In this document: in pieces, positions 1 to 9,357 of the stretch
How positions within the stretch are numbered: the stretch's first letter is position 1
Layout: every line of letters begins with the position of its first letter
Assembly: GCF_023078275.1 (NCBI RefSeq)
Contig: NC_062983.1
Location: 3,775,001-3,839,000 of the forward strand
Source: Leguminivora glycinivorella
Taxonomy: Eukaryota; Arthropoda; Insecta; Lepidoptera; Tortricidae
Direction: 5' to 3'
DNA: 64,000 bases
Made by a program: the position numbers and the translations under genes
The notes under the pieces: generated by a model
The model's database searches: none
The model's input: only the letters and a program-made list of their open reading frames with translations
What the model was told of the DNA's origin: nothing

Positions 1-368
1 AGTTTTAATTTAAGAATAAAAGAAATCTGGACTAAATCGACACATTTCCTAGAGATATGGGTTTTTATGTTTTTTGCCCATATCTCAAAACTATCATTTG
101 TGGGTTAGATGGGTTTTAGTGATAGGACGGCATCACGGCTATCTTCTGAATCTGCTGCAAGTATTTATACAATTTACAAACTTATTATAAGACTGAATTT
201 ATGTATTGAAAAGAATACACATCAGTGAATTTCATGCATAATAATTTCATAAAATAATTCTATCTTGTTTCATACTTTTTAGAGCACATTTTATAGTAGT
301 CGGGTTTTAGTTTTTGAACTTATTTTTATTTAGCTGACTTTGGGGTTACTATTTTATTTATTAAATAT
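1..368. other. AT-rich sequence, nothing recognised
   Basis: AT-rich DNA with no supported open frame and no repeat structure that I can tie to the rest of the window. It ends at the sharp edge of the GC-rich minisatellite. Confidence 0.4.
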
Positions 369-750
369 GAGGGCGCCGAAGGCGCCCGGCTTAGGACCGA
401 GTACGTCGGGCTTCACCCGACACTTTAAGTTTGAGGGTGCCGAAGGCGCCCGGCTTAAGACCGCGTGCGTCGGGCTTCGCCCGACCCTTCAAGATAGAGG
501 GCGCCGAAGGCGCCCGGCTTAGGACCGCGTGCGTCGGGTTTCGCCCGACACTTTTAGTTAAAGGCGCCAAAGGCGCCCGGCTTAAGACGTGTGCGTTGGT
601 CTTCGCCCTACACTTTAAATAAGAGTGCGCCCTCGGCGCCCGGCTTAGGACCGAGTGCGTCGGGCTTCGCCCAACACTTTAAGTTTGAGGGTGCCTTCGG
701 CGCCCGGCTTAGAACCGCGTGCGTCGGGCTTTGCCCGACACTTTAAGTTT
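369..750. repeat. GC-rich minisatellite, six 64-bp units each with two hairpins
   Basis: Six tandem units start at 369, 433, 497, 561, 623 and 687; all are 64 bp except the fourth (62 bp). Each unit has two short palindromes: GGCGCC-GAA-GGCGCC (or with CTC/TTC in the loop) and GTCGGGC-TT-GCCCGAC, joined by a 'cggcttaggaccg' linker and an 'actttaagttt' spacer. In units 5 and 6 the first stem has inverted loop sequence (CCTCGG, CCTTCGG) but keeps the pairing, which suggests that structure rather than sequence is kept. The unit is not a multiple of three, so the open frames across it (GAEGARLKTACVG-like) change frame between units and are not credible proteins. It is very GC-rich against AT-rich flanks. 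Confidence 0.9.
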
Positions 751-1374
751 TATGAAAATTATATTAACTTTAGACGATTAACTGGCTTTCAATAATATAT
801 TGTCGTAGTGGAAAGTCATTATGGCACGATGACGTAACATACCCTTCTTCTAGGGTTTCCTGCAATCTATGATACATGCCAGAATGTCAAAACAGCGTCA
901 AACTACATCCAGTTCTTATTATGACAATTTTCTGTACGAAATTGAACTTTAGGTCGAAAAATATTGCAAATATTTAATAAAATAATTATATAAAGCAGTC
1001 AAATTAGTTCCTTTGGCAAAAGCCTTCTTGTGTAACCGCAATCGGATAATGCGTGGAACTATGTCAGAGCGCTTGCGGATTCGCAAATAGTCAATTTTTC
1101 CGAGAAATTAATGAGTTATGCGGTGTAATCAAGTAAAGCTGGGATTAAAAGTTCACTATGTACATATTTGAAATGTGCTAATTAAGCGCTTTGAAATGAT
1201 ATACAACATGTCATCGTAACTTCATTTTATTTTTTTGCTTCGTTACTTTATGACCTCTAGAGGGCGCCATGTTTTGTTTGCGGTGACGTCATATAGCTTA
1301 TAACCAGCGGACGATTAAGACAATTCGAATGACATATCGTTTGTCAAATTCTAATGAGTAAATTAGAAGTTATG
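751..1374. other. unassigned sequence
   Basis: No supported coding frame. I could not match this stretch to any other repeat in the window. Confidence 0.35.
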
Positions 1375-1452
1375 AGGGAACAGATGAACATACATACATA
1401 CCGGTCAAAATCATAACCCGCCTTTTGCGTTGCCATAGTCGGGTAAAAAAGG
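1375..1452 (-). mobile_element. 3' tail of a LINE or SINE with a short (TATG)n end
   Basis: On the minus strand this reads 'acccgactatggcaacg', then 'gggttatgattttgaccgg', then TATG repeats. That is a familiar lepidopteran retroposon 3' end. Only the tail is present, so the family is not assigned. Confidence 0.4.
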
Positions 1453-1565
1453 GCCCAAAAGGTTGGCCGCATTGCCCTGCTAGACGTCAATGTTGATCCG
1501 CTGAACAAAATATTGGCCAGCCATCTGGTCACCAGAAGCGCTAAGATGGTTCCATAAAAAAATAG

Positions 1566-1650
1566 TGCGTGGAATCCCTTCGCGCGAAAGAAGTGAAACT
1601 TCCTAACATAACCTCAAAAACATTTTATCAAGTGACCATCACGTTTTTGC
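1566..1650 (+). repeat. dispersed repeat R (CCCTTCGCGCG...CCTAACATAACC), partial
   Basis: Shares a long run of similarity with 9148-9290 (same strand) and 16085-16197 (opposite strand): GCGTGGAnTCCCTTCGCGCG, then CTTCCTAACATAACCTC, then AAGTGACCATCACGTT. It runs directly into a fragment of the palindromic GTAGCCGAATGGCA family. Confidence 0.7.
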
Positions 1651-1655
1651 GTTTC

Positions 1656-1733
1656 GTTTCGTTTAGCGATAGAGATAACTAGTTACGATAACGATATTAT
1701 CGTAAGCATTTGTGAATTTGGCTACGTACCCAG
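1656..1733. repeat. palindromic GTAGCCGAATGGCA family, decayed fragment
   Basis: Contains the family blocks 'cgtttcgtttagcgatagagata' (in variant form), 'gataacgatattatcgtaag', 'gcatttgtgaatttggctac'. The end that should read CCATTCGGCTACG has drifted to 'aatttggctacgtaccc'. Confidence 0.5.
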
Positions 1734-1735
1734 TG

Positions 1736-2655
1736 CTTCAACCCCAAACACCGAAGGGATTTTATTTTTTATTTTTATTTTATTTTATTTGGAAAGCAAA
1801 CAGAAATAAACGAGCAGGAGACAATGTTTCAAACACACAGTAAAACGTTCGCTTATTTCCTAAACAGCTCTCAATAAAAACATTTAAGTATAATGGAACT
1901 ATTACTACACTTACTAAACTTAGGGTAACTAATTACTAACATTAAATGCTAAACTTTTACAAGAAGAAACAAAGAACTGGGATGAGATGACGTTGTCATT
2001 TTTTACTCGCCACCCCTAAAGTAACTAAAGTGCTTTGAGAGTTCTAAATTTTTTGAAAGCGTGTGAATTATTTACTTCTTTTCACTTTGATATGACATTC
2101 CTTGTTTACAGATGGTATTAGGCTTTTCTAGTCTTTTATTTAACTTCCTATGTACAATGTACTTATTTGATTAGTTTTTAGCACAGATGTCATTACCATA
2201 GATCAAGCAAACGTATCTAATTAGCGTGTCAAATGAACTCAGTTAAATCCACTGAGTTGTCCGTCTTTAATCGCAGCGAGTAGCTTTCAGTCGCCGATTT
2301 TTGTAAGTTGAAGTCAACGAAAACGTTAAAAATGCCTCGTTACGTGATATTTAATTGCAACAATACAAAAAATATGAAATAGGCCCATGAGGCCTGGGAC
2401 ATATTTAAAATCACAGGCAAGTAACAACTTTACTTCAGTACAAAATCTGACACGCTCGGCCCCTATACAAATAGATGGACTTGTTTCTTCGTGTAAGAAA
2501 TTTCTCTCAGATCACACATATTTATTTTTCTGTGTGACGGAGCCAATCACTGGTCAGTTTATAATTAATAAAAAAAACTTCGTTTACCGCAGCGGCTTGA
2601 CGCTTTCCAGCCGCAGGACAGGAAATATTATTTATTTTCCGTCTATTACTATAAT
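1736..2655. other. unassigned AT-rich sequence
   Basis: Contains T-rich runs near 1770 but no supported gene or recognisable repeat. Confidence 0.35.
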
Positions 2656-2915
2656 GACGACCGGTCTGGCTCAGCTGGTAGTGACCCTGCCTGGTAAGCC
2701 GCGGCCCTGGGTTCGAATCCCGGTAAGAGTATTTATTTGTGATGAGCACAGATATTTTTTCCTGAGTCATGGCTGTTTTCAGGTATATAAGTATGTATTT
2801 ATCTATTTAAGTATGTATATCGTCGCTTAGTATTCATAGCAGCTTTGCTTAGTTTGGGGCTAAGTTGATCTGTGTAGGGGTGTCCCCAATATTAATTTAT
2901 TATTTATTTACTTAT
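2656..2915 (+). mobile_element. tRNA-derived SINE, family 1, full length
   Basis: Starts GACGACCGGTCTGGCTCAGC. It has a Pol III A box (TGGCTCAGCTGG) and a B box (GGTTCGAATCC), then the family body: TTTATTTGTGATGAGCACAG, CCTGAGTCATGG, tATATAAGTATGTATTTATC, GCTTTGCTTAGTTTGGGGC, TGATCTGTGTAGGGGTGTCC, and a TTTATTATTTATTT tail. The same body recurs at 7085, 9765, 49828/52760, 56083 and (minus strand) 35165 and 61171. SINEs encode no protein and rely on LINE reverse transcriptase. Long open frames across it are accidental. Confidence 0.9.
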
Positions 2916-3371
2916 TATGTCGCTAAATAAACAGCCCAAACCGGATATTTAATGCTAATTTCAAGAAAATTCTTCTTGTATTGTCAAGTTTAAGACAGTG
3001 ACAAATCGCCAACTTTTACTTAGAAAAAAGTTGGGTCTCTCTCTTATCAATCTTTTAGCCGAGCTCACCTATATAAAACCGCTCAGTCTTGATCTAAGCG
3101 AAAATAAACTATTTGCTGCAAAGTTTACGGTTGATTTTTAAACCAAGTTGGTGATGTTGGAACTGTACTTTCTTTTATGGGGTAAAAAGGATTGAGTTAC
3201 TATTTTTTTTGTTTGAGTATTTTAGGGACGTATCATATAACTAAAGTCGTCTCATGTTACTTTTAAAATAATAGGTTTCTAGTCATATATATATTGTATT
3301 CCCTAGGTCTCATTTTTCAAAGTATTATAGTTTTATATTTTGAATTGTCTAACAAAATACAATTCCAGCTC
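2916..3371. other. unassigned sequence
   Basis: No coding frame or repeat recognised between the SINE and the foldback element. Confidence 0.3.
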
Positions 3372-3695
3372 GTTGAAACAATAGATTAAATATAAGGAGA
3401 CCAGGCCATCCGATTCATTAAAATGCGACTGCCTAAGAATGCGCATACACTACACCACACATAGATGGCGGCACAATAAAAATGTCTTGTAGCTTTCGAT
3501 TATACTTGTAGATGGCGTTGTCACTTTTGACATAGATTTATCGCTCGAAAGTGACACTTAACGCCAATCTACAAATAATCGATGGCTACAAGGCATTTTT
3601 TTGTGGCGCCGTCTATGTGTGGTGTAGTGTATGCGCGTTCTTAGGCATTTGAATGTATGGGATGGTATGATCTTATATTTAATCTATGTTGAAAC
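3372..3695. mobile_element. foldback (long inverted repeat) element, arms of about 150 bp
   Basis: The left half read forward matches the right half read in reverse complement almost to the centre near 3534: GTTGAAACAnTAGATTAAAT at the outside, then CCTAAGAAnGCGCATACACT, ACACCACACATAGA, AATGnCTTGTAGC, and GATnGGCGTT near the middle. The RNA would form a near-complete hairpin. There is no coding capacity, as expected for a MITE. No clear target duplication was seen. Confidence 0.85.
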
Positions 3696-3922
3696 TTTAT
3701 TTTTAGATTTAACTACTGCTATAAACTGCACCAGTGTGCGGTAGTTAATTGACTAATAACTCAAATAAACGTGACTAGACTGCAAAATTCAGAATTCAAC
3801 ACTCAAAGCCACGTATGCATTAAAATTACCAACATATTTTAACGCTAACAATGTACCTAAAGTACATATTTTACCGGTAACAATGTAAATTTAACGATAA
3901 AGCTACAATTAGGATCTATGCC

Positions 3923-4075
3923 CCGTAGCCGAATGACATTTTTGCGACGCGAAACGCCACCGAAACGCCGCAGAAATATAGTCTGGCTCTGTCGCGCCAA
4001 TACGCAAGAGCGATAGAGATAGAAAGAGATATCATCGTAAGCGTTTCGTGAGCATTTGTGCATTCGGCTACGCAC
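3923..4075. mobile_element. palindromic GTAGCCGAATGGCA repeat, CACCGAAACGC subtype
   Basis: Starts CCGTAGCCGAATGACATTTT and ends GTGCATTCGGCTACGCACAC, giving imperfect inverted ends. The inside holds GCGACGCGAAACGCCACCGA, CTCTGTCGCGCCAATACGCA and 'agcgatagagatag'. The closest relative is 39157-39318, which shares the CACCGAAACGC block not found in the other copies. Confidence 0.8.
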
Positions 4076-4223
4076 ACTGTTATTGCTGCGTATTGCAATG
4101 TGACGTTGCTGCTGACTGCATTGCTGTTGCAGATATCATAAATAGAGAATATTATGGCTATGTTCTGCCGCCAGAGTGCAGCACTTTAAACAAGAAACAT
4201 GCAGTAAACATAGAGGTCACTTA

Positions 4224-4755
4224 TACACCGTGTTTTTATTGTTTATCCGTTAAATTCGACACGTCGTTAGGTTCGTTATCAGGAACCAGCCTGTATATCA
4301 CTTTTAGTAAAATTTGCCAAAAATTTTTTTTTATACTCTTCATACATAATAAATTAATTAATTAGTGTGAGAGACATATTTATAGTGGGTAGCTCCGATC
4401 TCGCCACGGTGACGTCGCCCGCGTCGCCGACCCCCCTGCGCCAGTCCTCAGCAGCCGCGCGCAGCGCACCGAGCAAGCGCCCGCAGTATGCGTCGCGCTC
4501 TCGACATGTAAAGGCGGGGTGTCGCTACTCTTGAGAAAGGTTCTCGAAATTGAACCGAAACATGTCGAACGCTATATCGACTTAATACGTGAGTAACCCG
4601 CTTAAAATATTTTTAAATATGTATGAGTCTCACGGGAGTTTTATAGTTAAAATTAGTGTGAGAGACCCTTAAGAATAATATTCAAGTTAGTGTCAAGTGA
4701 TTGACGGCTTATGTCAAAACAAATAACACTTGGAAGTGGTAAAGGCTGTCACACT
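4224..4755 (-). mobile_element. T1 element (TACACC TIR, TA target), interrupted and truncated
   Basis: Starts TACACCGTGTTTTTATTG after a TA dinucleotide and continues CCGTTAAATTCGACACG, GTTAGGTTCGTTATCAGGAA and CTGTATATCACTTTT, the reverse of the right half of the complete copy at 18484-18990. It is interrupted at 4377-4651 by another repeat, then resumes (AGTGATTGACGGC, TGTCAAAACAAATAACA, GGAAGTGGTAA, GTGTTCAGT) and is cut short. The TA flank and TIR suggest a Tc1/mariner-type non-autonomous element. Confidence 0.65.
4377..4651 (+). repeat. dispersed repeat inserted in T1, flanked by TTAGTGTGAGAGA
   Basis: Lies between two copies of TTAGTGTGAGAGA (4362 and 4654), which may be its target duplication. 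Its right part (GAGAAAGGTTCTCGAAATTG, ACCGAAACATGTCGAACGCT, ATATCGACTTAATACGTGAG, TCTCACGGGAGTTTTATA) matches 17879-18010 on the opposite strand, so it is a mobile or dispersed unit. The left part is GC-rich (CGTCGCCCGCGTCGCCGACC). Confidence 0.6.
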
Positions 4756-4914
4756 CGTGTTCAGTAATTATTTTTACAATGCCTTAATTTTTTTTTGAAA
4801 AGTTTCCACTGCATTAAGATGGTTTGTATATCGATGGCCTATGTGAACCATGTTTGACGTGTTGCTTCTTTGTCACACTTACGTGCCAATTTAGAAGCGC
4901 AATAAAGAGGCAAC

Positions 4915-5236
4915 GTTTTTTTCCGTTAAATTCGACACGCAGTTAGGTTCATCATCAGGAACCAACCTATAATATATCGCTTTTTGTTAAATTCGAAATA
5001 AAATTGTTTCTTTAATCACAACAAATTAAACTCATTGACAAGTGTTTGACGGCACATGTCAAAACAAATAACATTAGGAAGTGGTAAGGCATGCCACACA
5101 CGTGTTCAGTTTTTTTTTTATAATTCGATAACCGTTACAGTTAAGAGGCTAGTTTCTTAGAGAAATTGATTGTATTTGAACTAAAGAATCTTCCCTTAAA
5201 GTTAACCGAATTAAATAAAAACAGGGTGTATAAATC
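4915..5236 (-). mobile_element. T1 element, second copy
   Basis: Reads CCGTTAAATTCGACACGCAG, TTAGGTTCATCATCAGGAAC, TATATCGCTTTTTGTTAAAT, then ATGTCAAAACAAATAACATT, CACGTGTTCAG, ATTCGATAACCGTTACAGTT, AAGAGGCTAGTTTCTTAGAG, and ends AACAGGGTGTA before TA. It is the reverse of 18484-18990 without that copy's nested MITE, so its 'gataaccgttacagttaag' is the empty site of that insertion. The left terminal ~20 bp are lost. Confidence 0.75.
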
Positions 5237-5544
5237 TCAGTTTAAAAGTACCTTTTTAGTGTGTAATGCAGTGTATAGCCTTTGGGACTCGTTTGACCCA
5301 AACTATTTGGGAAATTAATAAAATGGGCATCCCCTACCTTAATTTCTATGGGTTGTCCCAGCGGAGGTTTTGTTATTTAAATAAAACACGTTTTAGAAAC
5401 TATTCGGTTGATGAATATTGCGTCCAAATTTTGACTGTTTATTTATTAACCTTGAAGGTTTTTTTTTGTCTTATAATTTCACTATTTTTATTAAGGTAAT
5501 AAAACTTAAATAACAAATAAGAACATAGAAGAAACATAAACATA

Positions 5545-5694
5545 AACATCGTGAGGAAACCGGACTAATTCCAATAAGGTCTAGTTTACCCTTCGGGTTG
5601 GAAGGACGCCAAATATTGGGATTAGTTGTCAAAGCGGACCCCAGGCTCTCATGGGCCGTGGCAAAATGAACGCAAGGAGGATGATGATGATGAA
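5545..5694 (+). mobile_element. tRNA-derived SINE, family 2, 3' half
   Basis: Matches the body of the family-2 SINEs at 14062 and 54013: CATCGTGAGGAAACCGGACT, CCCTTCGGGTTGGAAGG, TTGGGATTAGTTGTCAAAGC, GGCTCTCATGGGCCGTGGCA and the tail GCAAGGAGGATGATGATGAT. The tRNA-like head is missing (5' truncation). Confidence 0.8.
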
Positions 5695-6987
5695 CCTTGA
5701 AGGGTAGTACTAGTTACTTATACAGTGTGTAAAACACATAGATAGGTACAGGCGAATCTCTTAAGGGTGGTTGGTATAAGACATAATAAATGTAATTATA
5801 TAACTTTTAAGTAATTAAAATTTAAATAAATAAAAATTTTGCCCATACAAAATAATTCGGTCCGCAATGTCATGCAAACACACTCGCGTTAAACGCTCGG
5901 TGACAGTTGTCATTGACTGTCATCAAATTCGCAACCATGTACAGTAGGTACTCAGTGCAACTCAAAACCTCTTAATGAATAATTCTTTATGGTTTAATAT
6001 TAATTTGATTTTATTTATTAAGGTCTGCCAACAGCGGTTACAATGGTACATTGTTAGGTATACATTCATTAGCATTTGAAGCTTATTGCACAACTAATTA
6101 TAGGCAAACACCACTTGTGTAATCTTAGTACTTATGGTTGTATTAAGCGGAAGGACGAGAATGAATCATATCTTTCTCATCGGGTTACATGTGTTGCGTA
6201 CGTACACGGCGCGCACACATACATACCGCGCGGCGTACTTTTGTTACAAGTGTTACTACTGTGCTACTACTTCTTATTGGCGCAGCGATGAAAAATGAGT
6301 TTGGCCTTTTGAATGTTCGCCAGATACCTCGATCCTATGATATTATGTATCAAGAAAATGAATAAAAACACTATTCTATAGTTTCATAACAAAGCTACAC
6401 TTGTCTTAGAAAGGATTACAGACTGAAATAAACAAAGGTAACGAGAAGCCGGCAACAATGCCCCCCCCCCCCCCACGCGAACCAAATTAAAGGCATTTAT
6501 CTTACGAGGCAAATTCCTTACAACATATTATTACGTTTCGCGAGAATAACAGAGCACTTGCTTGATAGATTGAGCAGCGTTAGCTTGGCGATTTGGAAAT
6601 AAAGTGTATTTTAAGTCATAGGTATGTATTCCTTAATTGAACTTTGGACTATAATTTATCTGGTTGAACGAGCTGAGTTTGAGAAACATATTAAAACTTA
6701 AAATGCACATTTTTCCAAAGTTAAACTTAGATCGAATTTTCTGCCCCCAAGACCTATATTGAAAAAAATTGAAGCCGTTAGAGCCGCTTCCGAGATAATA
6801 GAGGTAATTATTATAACTATATTAATATATTATATTTTCAATATTTTGATAGCGGGTCAGTGAGAGCAGTTACCAGATCCCTTGCTGCCATGTGAAAATT
6901 GTCTAAGAATATCTTCCCTCCATTTCAAATTAATAAAGATTGGCGTTTAGATATTTTGGCTCCAAAGTTAATTTTGTACAAACTTTT
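5695..6987. other. unassigned sequence with a C14 homopolymer
   Basis: No supported gene. A run of 14 C lies at 6461-6474, isolated in AT-rich DNA. The short open frames here have no recognisable domain. Confidence 0.35.
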
Positions 6988-7084
6988 TTTTGCCAATGAT
7001 GTTGCTTATGTTCATGGGCGGCCATGTTGCTTCCCATCAGGCGGCTTGTCTGTCTCTCATTTGCTGCTTATACTTATACTTATA
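6988..7084 (+). mobile_element. LINE 3' end remnant
   Basis: 'gatgttgcttatgttcatgg' followed by 'cccatcaggcggcttgtctg' is the usual 3' end of a lepidopteran LINE. A similar block is at 40428-40470 after a recognisable reverse-transcriptase C-terminus. It abuts the next SINE through a short TACTTATA repeat. Confidence 0.5.
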
Positions 7085-7342
7085 CTGTCTGGCCTAGCGC
7101 GTAGTGACCCTGCCTGCTAAGCCGCGGTCCCGGGTTCGAATCCTGGTGATGGCATTTATTTGTGTGATGAGCACAGATATTTGTTCCTGAGTCATGGATA
7201 TTTCCTATGTATATAAGTATGTATTTATCTATATAAGTAAGTAAATCGTCGCCTAGCACCCATAGTACAAGCCTTGCTTAGTTTGGGGTTGGGTTGTTCT
7301 GTGAGGTGTCACCCAATATTTATTTATTTATTTATTTATACC
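7085..7342 (+). mobile_element. tRNA-derived SINE, family 1
   Basis: Near full length, with the first bases of the head missing. B box GGTTCGAATCC, then TTTGTGTGATGAGCACAGAT, GTTCCTGAGTCATGG, ATATAAGTATGTATTTATCT, GCCTTGCTTAGTTTGGGGTT, and a (TTTA)n tail. Confidence 0.88.
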
Positions 7343-7372
7343 TACCATTTAAAAAAAACAGCTTATATGGGA

Positions 7373-7489
7373 CAGTCACTGGCATAAATATTCCTGTACC
7401 TTGTCGCTTTCCATCGTTTGAAAATTTCGCATGACAAGACATTCATGTGACAAGGTATAGAAATCATCACTTACTTATACCGGTGACTG
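7373..7489. mobile_element. short TIR element, CAGTCACYGGYATAA ends
   Basis: Left end CAGTCACTGGCATAAATATT; the right end in reverse complement is CAGTCACCGGTATAAGTAAG. Inner blocks TACCTTGTCGC and TACCTTGTCAC also pair. 117 bp, no coding, so a MITE. Confidence 0.65.
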
Positions 7490-7837
7490 GACTACAAATA
7501 TACAATATCTGAGCCACGCATGACGTAGTCTACAGTAGGTGCTCTATGTAGCGAATTAACAAGGTAGTAATGTCGTATGGCAACTATACGACTAACGGGT
7601 AATGACGTCGGGACGTGACGTGCCGTGACGTGAACACGTCGCGGGCGTGACGGCTTTGCACGTCCGGACTTTAGTATGCTATTTTCATGTAGGTATAACC
7701 GTATGTTCTTTGCTAAGGTTAGTCACAAAACTCTTGAGGTTTAATAAAGTGTAACGTTATATTTTATGACTGTAATACCATATTTTAGGCTATTGTAAAA
7801 TGTTTTTTTGAAATTGTTAATGAAACTAAACCACAGA

Positions 7838-7988
7838 ATATATAATAGTACAAGTACAGAAGGCTCACTCCTTTGATATTCACAAAATGCCGCCATTCTT
7901 AATTTTTGACCTATATTAACAAACGGACTGCACGCGAGCAGCTGACATTGAATTCTATTGCGCCGCTCGAAGGTTGTCACCACTGAAT
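7838..7988 (+). repeat. dispersed repeat Q (CAGAAGGCTCACTCCTTTGA)
   Basis: Shares blocks with 21940-22150 (same strand) and 49435-49690 (opposite strand): ATATAATAGTACAAGTACAG, AAGGCTCACTCCTTTGATAT, CACAAAATGCCGCCATTCTT, GAGCAGCTGACATTGAATTC and GCGCCGCTCGAAGGTTGTCA. In all three places it lies next to a palindromic GTAGCCGAATGGCA repeat. Confidence 0.75.
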
Positions 7989-8033
7989 GTAGCGTTTCGT
8001 TTCGTGAGCATTTGTGCCATTCGGCTACGTACC
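7989..8033. repeat. palindromic GTAGCCGAATGGCA family, one end only
   Basis: GTAGCGTTTCGTTTCGTGAG, then CATTTGTGCCATTCGGCTAC, the right end of the family. The rest is absent. Confidence 0.65.
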
Positions 8034-8114
8034 GTACGTATGTAACATCTATCGCAGGTGTAGTGTTTTTCAAAAAAAGTTACGTTAAAAAACAAACAAC
8101 TATAATAACTAACA

Positions 8115-8181
8115 ACTGTTTCCTATAATGGCCCTAACTGTATGCCGAAGTTAACGGAATTCAATAAAAAGACGGTGTATA
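8115..8181 (-). repeat. T1-like terminal fragment
   Basis: 'gaagttaacggaattcaata' then 'aaaaagacggtgtata' is the reverse complement of the left TIR of the T1 element at 18484. It stops exactly where the TTAA MITE begins. Confidence 0.5.
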
Positions 8182-8312
8182 TTAACACTTTCGAAACCGG
8201 GCTCTACGCGGCGCTACGACATTTTCGCTACATACGGGGAAACCCATGTAATCGGCTACGCTTCTACGAGCGGTGTACCCGACAGTCGGGTTCTTGGTAG
8301 TGAAAGTGTTAA
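8182..8312 (+). mobile_element. 131-bp TTAA-flanked MITE, copy 1
   Basis: TTAA at both ends (8182-8185, 8309-8312). Inverted ends are CACTTTCGAAACCGGGCTC on the left and CACTTTCACTACCAAGAACC on the right read in reverse. It is exactly as long as the copies at 11675 and 38948 and nearly identical to them. A TTAA target with short TIRs is the pattern of piggyBac-type elements. It has no coding capacity, so it would need a transposase in trans. Confidence 0.85.
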
Positions 8313-8572
8313 TGACTAAAGTAATAATAAGTAAAATAATATAAACTTTTTCTCATTTCACAAGGCTAACTTCTTTCGTAACACAAGTTTAACTGAAACT
8401 GTTTTACGAACTACTTAAAAAATCATAAGAAAGCGGAAACAGGGTTAGATAAAAGTTTCTTCTCATAATGGGTAGCTGGAGATAGTACGAAAGTTTAATT
8501 TTTAGCCTAGTGGGGAATAAAGAGTAATGTTTTTTGAGTAAGAAATAAATCCAGTGAGTTCTAGACACAAAT

Positions 8573-9146
8573 AAAAAAAACCGGCCAAGAGCGTGTCGGG
8601 CCACGCTCAGTGTAGGGTTCCGTAGTTTTCCGTATTTTTCTCAAAAACTACTGAACCTATCAAGTTCAAAACAATTTTCCTAGAAAGTTTTTATAAAGAT
8701 CTACTATTGTGATTTTTTTTCATATTTTTTGAACATAGGGTTCAAAAGTTAGAGGGGGGGGACGCACTTTTTTCCTTTAGAAGCGATTATTTCCGAAAAT
8801 ATTAATATTATCAAAAAACGATCTTAGTAAACCCTTCTTCATTTTTTAATACCTATCCAACAATATATCACACGTTGGGGTTGGAATGAAAAAAAATATC
8901 CGCCCCCACTTTACATGTAGGGGGGGTACCCTAATAAAACATTTTTTTTCCATTTTTTATATTTGCACTTTGTTGGCGTGATTGATATACATATTGGTAC
9001 CAAATTTCAGCTTTCTAGTGCTTACGGTTACTGAGATTATCCGCGGACGGACGGACGGACGGACGGACGGACGGACGGACGGACGGACGGACAGACAGAC
9101 ATGGCGAAACTATAAGGGTTCCTAGTTGACTACGGAACCCTAAAAA
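8573..9146 (+). mobile_element. dispersed element with GGGTTCCGTAGT inverted blocks and (GGAC)n tract
   Basis: Opens with an A-run, then CCGGCCAAGAGCGTGTCGGG and CTCAGTGTAGGGTTCCGTAG. It closes with GACTACGGAACCCTAAAAAA, so GGGTTCCGTAGT occurs inverted near both ends. A GGAC microsatellite lies at about 9043-9091, followed by 'gacatggcgaaactataagg'. The second copy, on the other strand, is at 54681-55241. Class not certain: the A-runs suggest a retroposon, the inverted blocks a TIR element. Confidence 0.75.
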
Positions 9147-9147
9147 A

Positions 9148-9290
9148 CAGTGCGTGGAGTCCCTTCGCGCGGAAGAAGTGACACTTCCTAACATAACCTC
9201 AAAAACATTTTGTCAAGTGACCATCACGTTAATGCGTTTAGTTACGTCCATCTTTTTACTGTTTTAAATATTTTACATTGCCATTTCAAT
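9148..9290 (+). repeat. dispersed repeat R
   Basis: GTGCGTGGAGTCCCTTCGCG, GACACTTCCTAACATAACCT, CAAGTGACCATCACGTTAAT, GCGTTTAGTTACGTCCATCT, TTTTACTGTTTTAAATATTT. Longest copy of three; it directly follows the preceding element. Confidence 0.75.
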
Positions 9291-9357
9291 TCTAAAGAGG
9301 CGCTACGAGTCCTTGTATAGATTACTCATATGAGAGATAATTTCGACCTCAGCAGCT

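Noticed and set aside
340..622. Open frames with repeated GAEGARLKTACVG-like peptide
   Set aside because: The 64-bp unit is not a multiple of three, so the repeat peptide shifts frame; it reflects the minisatellite, not a protein.
369..750. CRISPR array
   Set aside because: Tandem units have no unique spacers and the genome is eukaryotic.
2656..2735. tRNA gene candidates at the SINE heads (2656, 7085, 9765, 49828, 54270, 56083)
   Set aside because: A and B boxes are present but cloverleaf pairing is incomplete and each is followed by the same SINE body. These are retroposon heads, not tRNA genes.
2387..2830. 147-codon plus-strand open frame
   Set aside because: It covers the tRNA-derived SINE and its flank, has no domain, and the SINE part recurs elsewhere with stops in this frame.
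7560..7680. CG-rich stretch 'gtgacgtgccgtgacgtgaacacgtcg' as a promoter or CpG island
   Set aside because: Too short, with no adjacent gene or initiator. Only a local GTGACG-rich patch.
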